Assembly: GCA_963978895.1 (NCBI GenBank) | Contig: OZ022240.1 | Span: forward strand, 2,004,119-2,068,118 | Length of the DNA: 64,000 bases | Reading direction: 5' to 3' | DNA from: Erpobdella octoculata | Lineage: Eukaryota; Annelida; Clitellata; Hirudinida; Erpobdellidae | Shown: in pieces, positions 11,136 to 21,542 of the stretch | How positions within the stretch are numbered: the stretch's first letter is position 1 | Layout: every line of letters begins with the position of its first letter | Notes under the pieces: generated by a model | The model's input: the letters and a program-made list of their open reading frames with translations, nothing else | Databases searched by the model: none | Told to the model about the DNA's origin: nothing | Made by a program: the position numbers and the translations under genes

Positions 11136-12287
11136 TACTTGTTTACTGGAAGTTTAATTATTTTTTAACTTGAGAATCAAAAATAGTATTTCACCAGAAA
11201 TAGCCCGTCAAAAATGACGGGTTTTTTTTTTTTTATCGAACTGTCAGATATTAAATAAAAAACGTTTTCCTTCTCTACTATTATTATATGAAGTTCAATG
11301 AAGTCAGGATCTCAATCGCTGTAAATGATTTAATTTGGTTACTCTACCTGCTCAGCTATATTAAAACAAGTAAAGATAAAAAATAAATTTAAAAAAAAAG
11401 CTTCTATTTGCCTCTTTATCTGAGTCAACAAACTAAAATTTTTGAATCTAAAACAACCGTTAATTATTTTGGACCTCTGGAGACTTATAAATAAACATCC
11501 GTACTGTTTAATTATTTTGGACCTCTGGCGACTTACATATAAACAACTTGATTAATTTGATTTGATTAATTTTAATTGATGTCGGAAACATTCAATTCAT
11601 GTATTGAGATTTTGATAAATTGTCGAGTTGAAAATGTTATGACATTATTTAAGAGGGTCCTCTCCTCTCCTCTCCTCTCATCCAGAATAAAGCTTTTCTG
11701 AAAGTTTTAGAGCTCTAGGTGGTCGAAAAGTGGGTGAATTTTTGTTTCTAGATTTGATCACCACAGACAAACAAACAAACAGAGAGACAAGTGAAGTTAA
11801 ATAAAAGCATTTAAATATGTTGGATCGAACCTGGTTCAAGCAAATTGAAATCACTACATTTTATGCCATGCCTTCGTAAGACAGCTTCATAATCTTGCGA
11901 TGTTTTCTTTTGAACACTAAATCCAGCATAATGTTTGATGTAATCGGCTAACCTCTTGCATAATAAACTTATGTAAAAATGCTTTGGATTTTTAGGACTG
12001 ACAGGGTAAAGTTGCGTAATAACTTTTATTACACGCCTTCGCGCACTAATTTTATCAACTACTGACCACCGCGGCCGCCGCGTTACGAGAAATTGCTAAC
12101 ATACATATGCGTACATTGGAAATTTCAAATTATGAATGTTGATAAAAGGAAGCGTTATGCAATATTTTTTACACACTTTTACTTAACTTGACTTCTCTGT
12201 CTGTCGTCAAATTTCGCAATCGATTTTAAACTAATAATAATAAAACTAACTAATAACAACAGTCTCAAAGATTTCTACGCAAATTTA

Positions 12288-14423
12288 CTACTCGGTTGCC
12301 GTAGTAATCCGATCATCATTAGCAGTTCTATCTTCCACCTCTTTCCCAGCTGCACCATTTTCTCCACCTCCAGTCTGTTTGTCCCGTGGCAGTCCCATGA
12401 GTTCCACAAAACGTGATTGGCACTCATCTCTGGCTTCAAACCTCTTGCCATCTTCCAGGGCAAAAGTTGATGAGTTGGAAACTTTTCTAAAAGCCATGCA
12501 GTGAAGGTGTTGCAGTTTTTTATAGTGGCACCTCTTAAAGCCGATGCTTTCGATGGCTTGTCTCCAGTCCTTGACCATTATCCCGTTGCGATGCTGTTTA
12601 CGAGAGTCCGGGCAGATGACAACCAGTATTCCATCTGTGGAAAGGTTTAAAAAAATTAATCGAAACCCTTATTTTCTGGAATAAAAATATCATACGAATG
12701 AAAATAAAAGACAAATGCATGAAATAATAATTTTTTATAAATACAAAACTATGAAATTCAATTTTATTTAATTAAATTTAAAATATAAAAAAATCAAAGA
12801 AATCAACCTAATGCTAAAAGACAGTGAGCTTTGATGCAGCAGGTGAACCTCTGAGCCGGGCTCGGCAGATAGTCGAGCAGAAGAGAAAAAAGAACGACGT
12901 GAAACTTTTCCGAAGGCAAGGAACAGATTTCTCGGCTAGGACGTTCCGAGTCATCGATTTGGCTAGTCAGGACATCACTTGAGGCAGACACCTTCTGCGA
13001 CGGAAGACCAATGTCGCCGACAGGACTTGACGGGTCGACTTGCAGCTCAAGAAAATCGCACCTGTAGACTGACTGCATGCAAAAAACCAAAACAAATAAA
13101 TAAATACAGATAATTAAAAAATTATACCAAATTTACTTTTTATTATTGATGTACAGTTTCTTTCCACTTCAATTACATCTTCGGTGATTTTAAAACTTAC
13201 GACGGCAAAATTTTGTTTACAAATTTAAAAAAATAAAACAGAAATTTAATTGAATTCAATATTCTATTAAAAAAAATCAAAAGCATAGAAAACACATCCA
13301 GCACCACCACAACTACCTCAGTGGCAGGACAGAGATCAAGGGCAACGACGGAAAATTTTTCGTATTTTCTGAAGGCGTCGTAGCAGCTCCCGACGTCGAG
13401 CAGTCTCACTTTCTCATCTCCGGAAAGTGGCCTGAGATTAATTTTTTTTTAAATATAATTTAAAAATTAAGTTCATAAAACTTTTTTTTATGAAATTTGC
13501 TGTTTTCTTCTTAAAGTCAAAATGAAATTCTTACATATTCACCTCTTCTGCAGCCTGAAAAAAAATAATTAAAAAATAATTCTTAGTGATATACTTTAAA
13601 AAAAATTTTAATTCAAAATTGCACAGAAAAATTATGCACAAATTTAAATTAAAAACCAAGAAAAATAATCTTGTATATAATCAATCAATCAATCAAACAC
13701 AAAAACATTTCAGATTATAAAAGTGCCAACTTCAGGTGGAACATCATTCTCTTCTTTAGCAGAGTGAAATCTCAATCTTCTCAAGTCTTTCAATTTGATC
13801 TTCTTCAGAACGTCGCCATAAAAGTATGACTCGACATAGTCGTGACACCACTTGACTCGGCTACTTGAATCGTTTTCATTCCAAACTTCCGTGGCAAGTC
13901 GGTGCATAGCCGTTGCATACTGATTCAAAAGATCTGTGTTAGCTCTGTGTTTCTTCCAGACTTGTTCGATATTTTCCTCACCTAGGTTGAATTAATTAAA
14001 ATTATGATGATGCAATAAAATAGCAACAACCACGGTAAAAGCTCCCACTACACTAGAGGCGTTCTATTTTTAGACTTTAGTAAGATGTGGCAGTCATCAT
14101 AGTACTCTTGTGTCTATTCACCAGACTGATTGATTAAGACTTATACAAACTTTATAAAATTAAAAATGTAATTTAGACTAAGACTCTAAGTGTAAGTTAT
14201 TTTAAAGTTAGACTGACTTTTTAATTTTCGAATTAAATTCAATTAAAGAAGAGTTTAGATTTAGATTAGAATTAGTTAGATAATAATTAGAAGAGGACTC
14301 ACTTTCGCAACTCCGTTTTAAATTATTGTGTACATGTTTTACAACAGATGCTAGTTGTTCACGTTTCTCTTTCTTCTGTTGATCTCCTTCTAATTTTACT
14401 AAACCTTCACCAAGTGAAGACAT
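12288..14423 (-). CDS. SAMTOR: S-adenosylmethionine sensor upstream of mTORC1 (SAMTOR/BMT2)
   Basis: SAMTOR binds SAM through a Rossmann methyltransferase-like fold and, when SAM is low, engages GATOR1-KICSTOR to inhibit mTORC1. Exons (minus): 14423-14303, 13981-13731, 13554-13535, 13431-13317, 13072-12808, 12634-12288. All phases close, giving about 372 residues (human about 405). Diagnostic segments are VVKHVHNNL near the N terminus, WKKHRANTDLLNQYATAM, the SAM-binding KVRLLDVGSCYD with acidic VVALDLCP one strand later, VYRCDFLELQ, FHVVLFSLLLDYLPSP and GFKRCHYKKLQHLHCMAFRK. The Gly and Asp reported as needed for SAM binding in the human protein have counterparts here. The third exon is only 20 nt. 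The C-terminal tail is shorter and unrelated to the vertebrate one. It lies tail-to-head with tektin-2 on the same strand. Confidence 0.93.
13535..13554 (-). other. 20-nt microexon of SAMTOR
   Basis: This exon, encoding AAEEVN plus two bases, is bounded by TTTTTTCAG and GTAAGA. It is the only segment I found that bridges phase 0 of the exon ending at 13731 to phase 2 of the exon starting at 13431. Skipping it would shift the frame just before the SAM-binding motif. Confidence 0.75.
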
Positions 14424-14944
14424 TTCTCAAATTTAACTTTTAACTGTTTATTAACCTCTGACACATGGAGACGAGAACTTTAATATTTGTTGACATTGTT
14501 CAGCGATGTGCATAAACAATTATTATTGAAAAATTTAACTTCAAAAAGTTTCAGGTCCCCTTCTCTATAGATCAACCAGCTAAAATATTTTAAACGTTTA
14601 TGTTAATTTTTTTACATTACTACATTTTTTATCATAATGATCACTGTTGCTTTCTTTCAGCCGTTTTAGTTTTCTATAGTCTATAGGTAGTTTGAAGAGG
14701 TTATCCTACTTGACTACAACCGTTGCTAACTGCAATTTAGGCAGCTGCCTCAAATCGTCTACACTGAATTTCTTGAAGGTAGGTAAAAATCTAACGAGTT
14801 AAGAAAATAATAATACAGAGACCGTTTCAAGTTTATTGCAGATGTATGACATGATTTCAAAAACAGTGACTAAAAGTAATTTTAATGTTGGTTAACAATA
14901 TTTTTTCCGATGCTATGAAACTGGACCACGTTAGCCAAGTCCAC
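14424..14944. other. Spacer between tektin-2 and SAMTOR
   Basis: 521 bases hold the 3' region of tektin-2 and the promoter/5' untranslated region of SAMTOR, both minus strand. I see no further gene. Confidence 0.6.
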
Positions 14945-17900
14945 TCAATAATTCATAACCATTGGCTTGCCCAGATTTAAGCCGGTGAGGTCCAAGTTGC
15001 GGTCGCAGCAGTAGTCCTTGCCACATCTTACATTTTTTTCCTTTAATTTGTTTCTGGATTCGAGACACTGCTTGTCCAATTTGAGAGCTTGGGTTTTGAG
15101 CTGAATCTCACCATTTATTTCATGGAGTCTTTTCTCAAGGGCACTCAAAGCATGCCTGTATCAAGAGTAAGGAGAATAATTAGCACAAAGTGAAATAGAT
15201 TGTGTAACATGAAAAGAACAATAAATGTGATTAAAACATGGATAACTGAAATAAATCAAAAAATTTAAAAACAGTTGGAGTGAATGATACAACCAGCAAT
15301 CAAATCAGACATACAATAAAAAACAGACTAATAATTTAGACAAACGAAACATTTGAAAGACTGTATAAATAAATAAATAAGAAATTGATCGATCGACTCA
15401 CTGGCTTTGATAAAGCTTCTCCTGCAAAGCCTTTTTTGTGGCATCCAGCTGTCTGACTTCATCGGTCAACCCGTAGTGCGGACTGTCCAGGCAGAGTTCC
15501 ATGTTTGGTCTGTAGCTCCTGTTCTCAAGTCTCGTCTGAGCCAGCTTCATCGGGTTGGTCTTGGCTCGTATTGCTGCCTCTTGTCTTCTTATGTCGTCCT
15601 CTAATTCTTTCATCTCTTCTTCTGTCTGTATGTTGATGATGATGATGATGATTATCAGAACTGATGTTAATAACATGCAAAAGATCATTTTTGTTCTGGA
15701 AAGTTTCTAAGGACATCCGATTTCAATTGAATTAAAACGTTAAAACCCACCAATAATGTGCTAACATTTTAAAATGTAAATAGTATGGAAAAACAACAAT
15801 TAACCTCATAGACTAGAATACAACACCATAGCAACAGCTGAATATTGATAAAGCTAAATTTATTTTTTTTTAAACTTCGTGGAGAACAACCTGTTGTTTC
15901 TGCCATTTCAATTCATTCAATGCTTGCTCCATTTCGTGAATTCTCTTTCTCAGGGCGAAATCCGTAGCAGCCCTCTGAGCCTCAAGGTCATTGGTTGCCT
16001 GCTTGAGCACGTGGGCGTTGGCTTCCCTCTGCAGCTTTGCGTCAGCCAATAGAGCGTCTGCCTTTTCCTTGTTCAGTTTGCTATGCTCCTCCCATTCTTT
16101 GAGAGTGACACTTCTGTAAATAAGAAACTAATTCATTTCATTTATTATAATTTTTTAAGTTTTAGTATAACATTTAGAGCATACAGTATGCAGAAAAAGT
16201 TTTAAAAATGATGCTGCGCTTTAAATTATGAAATATGGATAAAAGATTCAAAATATCATCGACCTTAAAACATTTTACTAATCCACATTTCCTAATTTAT
16301 ATCATGACATGCCTAGTTAAATACGGTAAATAAAGACTTTGTTTAAAACAAAAATGTTATTTATTTCAACGGTAATTGCAAAAAAAATTTTTTTTTTGAT
16401 AAAACTTAACCAATCAAGATTACCAACAATAAAAAAAAATATCTAAACCAACGAAAAAAGCACAAACCCTTTTGGAATCCTGGTCGGATCCGGTTTGAAG
16501 CTGACCATCGAAGAATCCTCGGTCAAGTTGTACTGCTCGATGTCCACGTCGATGGCAACGTTCTTGTCCTGCATGTCAGCCAAGATCTGCTGTCTCACCT
16601 CCTGGAGGCGGCAGATGTTCTCCAGGCTCCCGTCTATCATCTTTTGCAGTTGCTTCTTTATATCTCCTATCAGTACTTTTTCCTGGAATGTTGTCAATTA
16701 ATTGACTGTAGTACTTGTACTTGACAAGTACTTGACAAGTACTTGTACTTGAATTCATTTACTGCATCGAACCAGAACCGGATTTTTTGGATAACAGGGA
16801 GCGCTCTCTGTTCACCCATAAAAAATATTCTAAACTCTCTTCAGTTCATTTGATTTTAGGCAAACCACTTCACATAATTCAAAAACAAACCAAAAAAATA
16901 ATAATAAAATCATCCTCACTCTGTTCAGTTCATTCTCGACACTGTCATCCACAAGATTTATTCCTCTCCTGGCATCCCTGGTAACTAGGTTCTCCACATT
17001 CACCTCTGTCGGCAAGTTCAAAGCCTCCTGAGCCTTTTCCAGTTCTTCTTTAGAGGCAGAAAGATCTCTTATCTCGATATCCAATTTGGCCAGGGTTCTC
17101 TCTAATATGTCCCTCCAGCTAAAAAAAATATAGTTTTCAATGTATGGAAAATTGTAAAAAATCTAATTTTTAATTTTTTCAATATTTTTGAACATGTATA
17201 GTTTCAAATGTTTAAAATTAAACTTTATGAAAAAAAGTCTTTCATTCAACATACCTCCTGACATCATCAATTCTGTCTGCCAGTCGACTGTTGTTATCCA
17301 TTTGGTCCCATTTTGTTCTATTGTTAGTTTCATTTCTCAGAAATCTATGATAAAAAGATCCTTTCTTCTGACAGATTTTATAATAAATATTGACAACGAA
17401 ACAAGTTTTCTACTTCAGCTCAGATGACAATCTTAAGAAAATTTTTAAAAGACAGTTAGGTCTAAAAATAGCAGTCGGGGTCTAAGCAAAGCAAATGCTT
17501 TTTAAAAAGTTTAGGCAGACAAAAAATATTGTGGCCTTTCGAGAAAACTTTTAAAAATTTAGTATAATGAAGTCTGGTATACATCCAAAAATGTCTCGAG
17601 TCCTAAGTTGTTCAAAGCTTAGTTAAGACCTAGGATAGGATAAGTGACGGATTAGGTACACCGGCAACCAAACTAACTACTGCTATGCGATACATACTTT
17701 TACTAATGACTAAGCCACCACAATGTCCACAAGTTTATTAAAATAAAGAAAGTCTCCAGTCTTTTTGAAAACAGTACCCTAACTAAACTAAGGCAAGCCC
17801 AGCTGGTTTTTGGAAACTCATTTCTTTCCTGTTTATTGCATTTTAATGTCAACCAATACGTATAAAACAGACCTGGCTTCTTGTTTGACGTCGTGAGCTA

Positions 17901-17997
17901 CGGAACGCTCTCTTTCTGCAGCCAAAGCGACACTGTAGTTGTTTGAAAACCAATCCGATGTGTTGTAGCGAGGCCCAGACTTTAAATGAGTAGCCAT
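14945..17997 (-). CDS. TEKT2: Tektin-2
   Basis: Tektins are coiled-coil filament proteins lining the lumen of ciliary and flagellar doublet microtubules. Exons (minus): 17997-17873, 17344-17255, 17118-16920, 16682-16468, 16113-15891, 15625-15402, 15155-14945. Phases close perfectly to 428 residues, against 430 for human tektin-2. Hallmarks: an N-terminal YNTSDWFSNNY segment, FLRNETNNRTKWD, long heptad-rich coiled coils, VDPTR-like KPDPTRIPKGSVTL, LEAQRAATDFALRKR, and the tektin nonapeptide RPNMELCLD followed by YGLTDEVRQL. Motif order and length favour tektin-2 over tektins 1, 3, 4 and 5. The start ATG (MATHLKSGPRY) matches the family N terminus. It is divergently arranged with stathmin, separated by 571 bp. 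Confidence 0.95.
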
Positions 17998-18568
17998 ATT
18001 GTAATTCAAAGCCTAATTCATATATTAAAAAATATATTAGTTCAATTGAAATTCTAAAAAAATGTTTATGTTATAGTGCTTCTCTAAAGACTAAGACCAG
18101 AACAAAATACTCTGTTACTACAACTTCATTGATCTGGCAGGTTGCTGCTTATAGACGTAGTCATAGTAACTGCAAAAAAAATTTTAAAACATAATTTATT
18201 TTTTTTATTAAAATTAACTTATGTTTATTTTTTGCACGACTATTTTATAGACTGCGTTGAAATGAACTAGTTTAGAAAGCAAGTCGCTACTACGAAAGTT
18301 TCCCGCCCACTTTTTTTTTGTTTTCTCAGGTTCGATTTGTCTCGTCGCTGTGGTAGCTTTTTTGTCTTTTTGGGTTAGTTTTTTTGATGAATTTTACAAT
18401 TAAACGTTTTCTTATTATACTTCACATATGGGGGTATTATTCGAACTAGTAGATGAAAAGCTGGGAAGTATAAAAGTACGTTTTTTTTTTCAATTATCTC
18501 TTTCCAGCGCCAGTCGGAAAAATACATTGCAAGTTTATCTGCCTACAATCCTACAATACTCTACAAAA
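17998..18568. promoter_or_regulatory. Divergent intergenic region, tektin-2 / stathmin
   Basis: 571 bp separate the start codons of minus-strand tektin-2 and plus-strand stathmin, so both promoters and 5' untranslated regions must lie here unless non-coding first exons exist elsewhere. No TATA box or named motif is claimed. Confidence 0.5.
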
Positions 18569-21542
18569 ATGAATGCCGGTAGGTTCTCAATAAATATAAT
18601 TGTTGACTATAAATAGTTTATAACCTTTTATATATATTATTACCTTGAAAATGTTAGGTCTGTTAGGACAACGCAGCTGGTATTATTAGTTATTCAGTTT
18701 AGTTTTACTTAGTAGTCAGTAGTGAATGTCTCTGTATTTAATACTAATAAAAGTTACTTCAACTGTATGGTTCATGCCAATGTTAAAATGAAAGGTAACT
18801 GTTGGGTTGGAGTTTTATTCTGCTCTTAACAACTAACTTACTAACATCCAGCAGGTTATCTATGTTAGCAGAAATAAAAATGCCATGTAAGCTGTTCTTT
18901 CATGCTCTCCAAGATTTCATTGTCCAGATCATTTCACTATTATATAAATAAGTTACTAATCTTTCCATTACTTTCCCCAGGGGATAAAGTAGGAGCAAAT
19001 GCAACAGACCTTATAAATATGCAACACGTGGATAATTATGTAATAGTTTTGATGATGAAATCTTGCTTACGGAGTTCAATTTTCTGCTCAACAGAAGTGA
19101 TAGAAAAGTCTGGAGGGGTTGCATTCGAACTGATCCTCAAACAGGCCAACCGGGAGAACCAGTTGACGGTTTTGTCTAACTCTCCGCCGAAAGAGAAGAA
19201 GATCTCCTACGAGGAAATTGAGAAGAAACTTCAAGAAGCCACGGAGAGGAGACAGGTTCGTTCGCTCGTTCGTTAACTATACTGGACAGTTTAGTTGAAT
19301 TAGTTTATTTTTCTTTCCACTTGATGCTCAGATTCATGAGGTTATCCTTACATTCTTTTTGTCATATATTCACTTGGACCCTTTTCATAAATAACTTTCT
19401 TTGTAGCTGTCCTAGTTCGAACAGTCAGTGCTATTGACAAGGCTCGCGCCATGGCAATAAGCTGTGAAATTGCTATTGACACAACGGAGCGTATTACTAT
19501 TATTAGCATAATAACCCTAACCTAATCTTAACCCTTATGGGCCATGTCAATAGCAATTTCGCCGCTTATTGCCATGGCGCGTGCCGTGGCAATAGAATTA
19601 ACGGATTCGAAAACCTCTGAGTATGCAAAGAGATTTTTAAATGTAATTAAATGGTTTTATAGAGAAATATGTTGAATTATAAATAGAACAAACATATTTA
19701 GCATTTGATTAGGTTTATTATTTTATGATTTAAAGTTGTTTTGTTCGCAACTCTAAAGAGCTTATAAATTGTACTATTATTTTATTAGCTTATTATGATA
19801 TGTTGAAGATATTTTAATTTATCTAAAGTAAATTTCATATTCAATTATTCAATCAACTCTTGTCTATTTTTATTCATCTAATTGAAACATCGATCCTCTC
19901 ATTTTTTTTTCTTTCAACCTCTCCAGTCGTACGAGCTGACCAAGCTGCAGAACTGGCTGAAGGAGAAGGAGAGAGTCGCCGAGGCCAACCAGCGAGTGCT
20001 CGACTTCAACGACTCGTTCGCCAAGGAGACGAGGAAGAAGCTGGACGAGCGCATGGAGGCTCAGAGGGAGAAGTTCGAGGCTCAGAGGAGGGCCTTGCAG
20101 GAGAGACTCACTCAGCACGTCAGCGGCTGTCGTATTTCTTTTTATATTCTTTTAACCGATTTTAATATCGAGTACTTGATCGATCGCAGGTTTTTTTTCA
20201 ATGAGTATCAACATTAGCTGTATAATAATAAGGTGCCATAGATGTGTGTGCTTAGACGAGTGTCTTCCACACTCTTAATTATAATAGCTTGCATTTGGGT
20301 AGCAGGTAATCAGTCACCTGTGTGATCCCAGCCTGGCACCTTTGAAGCTTAGCTACTGGCACATCTTGTTGACTATTATATTATTAATTTCTGTTTCTTT
20401 GGCGTTTCAACGATCTCTGATTCAATGCCAGCTGCGACTGTTTCGTATTGAATCATCTGTTTTTTTTTCTTTCCGGCAGTCTCAAAGAGTTGACGAGATC
20501 AGAAAGATGGGGGAGCAGTGCTCGGTCGAGCTGAAAGAGAAGATCGAGAAGAAAATGGAGACTTCCACCGAGAAGAGGCAGGCTCAGCTTGCTGCCATCC
20601 AGGAAAAGTTGAGAGAACACGTGAGTTGAAACGTGTATATATGTGTGTGTGTGTTTTTTTTTTTGCATTCAATAGTTTACTGTTATCACATATATAATGT
20701 GACGATGACGTAAAAAATGTACCGATTGTCATGCATAATGTAAATCCGTTTAGTAGACTTCGAAGAAGGTAATCTTTTCAAAATAAGCTAGCTGATTTTG
20801 TACAATAATTACTTCGCTGTTTTTTTTTCTAAAACTTCTTAAAATTTTGTTATTTAATAAATTAATTAATTGAAGAAATAATTGACAAAATTTTATTAAT
20901 TTTAATAATTAAATTAATAAAAAAAAATCGACCGACGAGCAGAAGCGCCACGTAGACGAGGTCATCGAGGCCAATCTGAATCATACGAAGGACGCCAAAG
21001 AGAAGATCGTCCACAAGATGGAGACCAGTCTCAAGAACAGAGAGAGGCAGCTGAATCGCTTCATCATGCGTGTCCGTGAACACGTGAGTTTTTTTTTAAG
21101 ATTTATGTTGCGTGTTCTCTTGATTCTGATTTACTGTGTGTGTGTGTGTGTGGATTTTAGATGATTCCAATTAAAGTACTGCACGGGCCGGGTTTTTAGG
21201 GTTTTGCCGAGTTTCGGGATTTTAAGTCTGTAAAAATAGACCGGGCCAAGTCTGCGGAACGGACCGAGTTGTGGACAAGCCGGACCGCAAAAGATCGGTC
21301 CCTGCTGTACTCTAATTGCGATGCATAACAATGATAACGATGATCATTATCATTATGATCAGTGGCTGTGATGACGACGATGATGATGATTCTAAGACAG
21401 TAGCTGCTACTTTATTGTAACAACTATATTCGAACAGAACTCCAAAGCCGAGCAGCTGTGCAGGAGCAGGAACGTCAACCAGTCACAGCTGGACGACTCC
21501 ATCGGGATCGGAAATTTTTCCACCCTGACCGTCGAGGATTAG
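18569..21542 (+). CDS. Stathmin-family protein with duplicated tubulin-binding repeats
   Basis: Stathmins sequester alpha/beta-tubulin dimers and promote microtubule catastrophe. Exons: 18569-18578 (MNA plus one base), 18981-19255, 19927-20118, 20480-20620, about 20940-21083, 21438-21542, about 288 residues. The core stathmin signature is in exon 2: GVAFELILKQ, then NSPPKEKKISYEEIEKKLQEA (cf. [20 protein letters not shown] in human STMN1). Exons 3-5 are long charged coiled-coil repeats, all phase 0 at both ends, each ending in EH or QH just before GT. This indicates tubulin-binding repeats multiplied by exon duplication, giving a protein about twice the length of STMN1. The last exon is an unrelated tail ending NFSTLTVED. 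Odd point: exon 5 has no AG directly before its conserved start; the nearest is inside, at 20938-20939. The tiny first exon is the least certain part. Confidence 0.88.
19433..19597. repeat. Foldback (inverted-repeat) element in stathmin intron 2
   Basis: About 50-bp arms pair with few mismatches: CTATTGACAAGGCTCGCGCC... at the left against the complement of ...GGCGCGTGCCGTGGCAATAG at the right, with the inner GAAATTGCTATTGACA/TGTCAATAGCAATTTC match exact. The loop is about 60 bases and contains AACCCTAACC. It resembles a MITE or foldback element; I could not define a target duplication. Confidence 0.8.
20238..20325. repeat. Repeat segment shared with 21810-21865
   Basis: GTGCTTAGACGAGTGTCTTCC followed by TCTTAATTATAATAGCTTGC in stathmin intron 3 closely matches a stretch just past the stathmin stop codon (about 21818-21865). 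It is a dispersed or locally duplicated repeat of unknown type. Confidence 0.6.

Larger units (their letters stand above)
9987..12287. other. Intergenic region between the hAT element and SAMTOR
   Basis: No exon is supported. Contents: a (CA)n tract at 10144-10250, a reverse copy of a dispersed repeat at about 10977-11135, and a two-copy direct repeat of AATTATTTTGGACCTCTGG at about 11462 and 11510. The right end should contain the 3' untranslated region of minus-strand SAMTOR. Confidence 0.6.

Noticed and set aside
18982..19110. A 55-nt intron inside stathmin exon 2 (GTAATAG to CAACAG)
   Set aside because: Removing it breaks the reading frame, whereas reading through is open and in frame with the conserved stathmin core.
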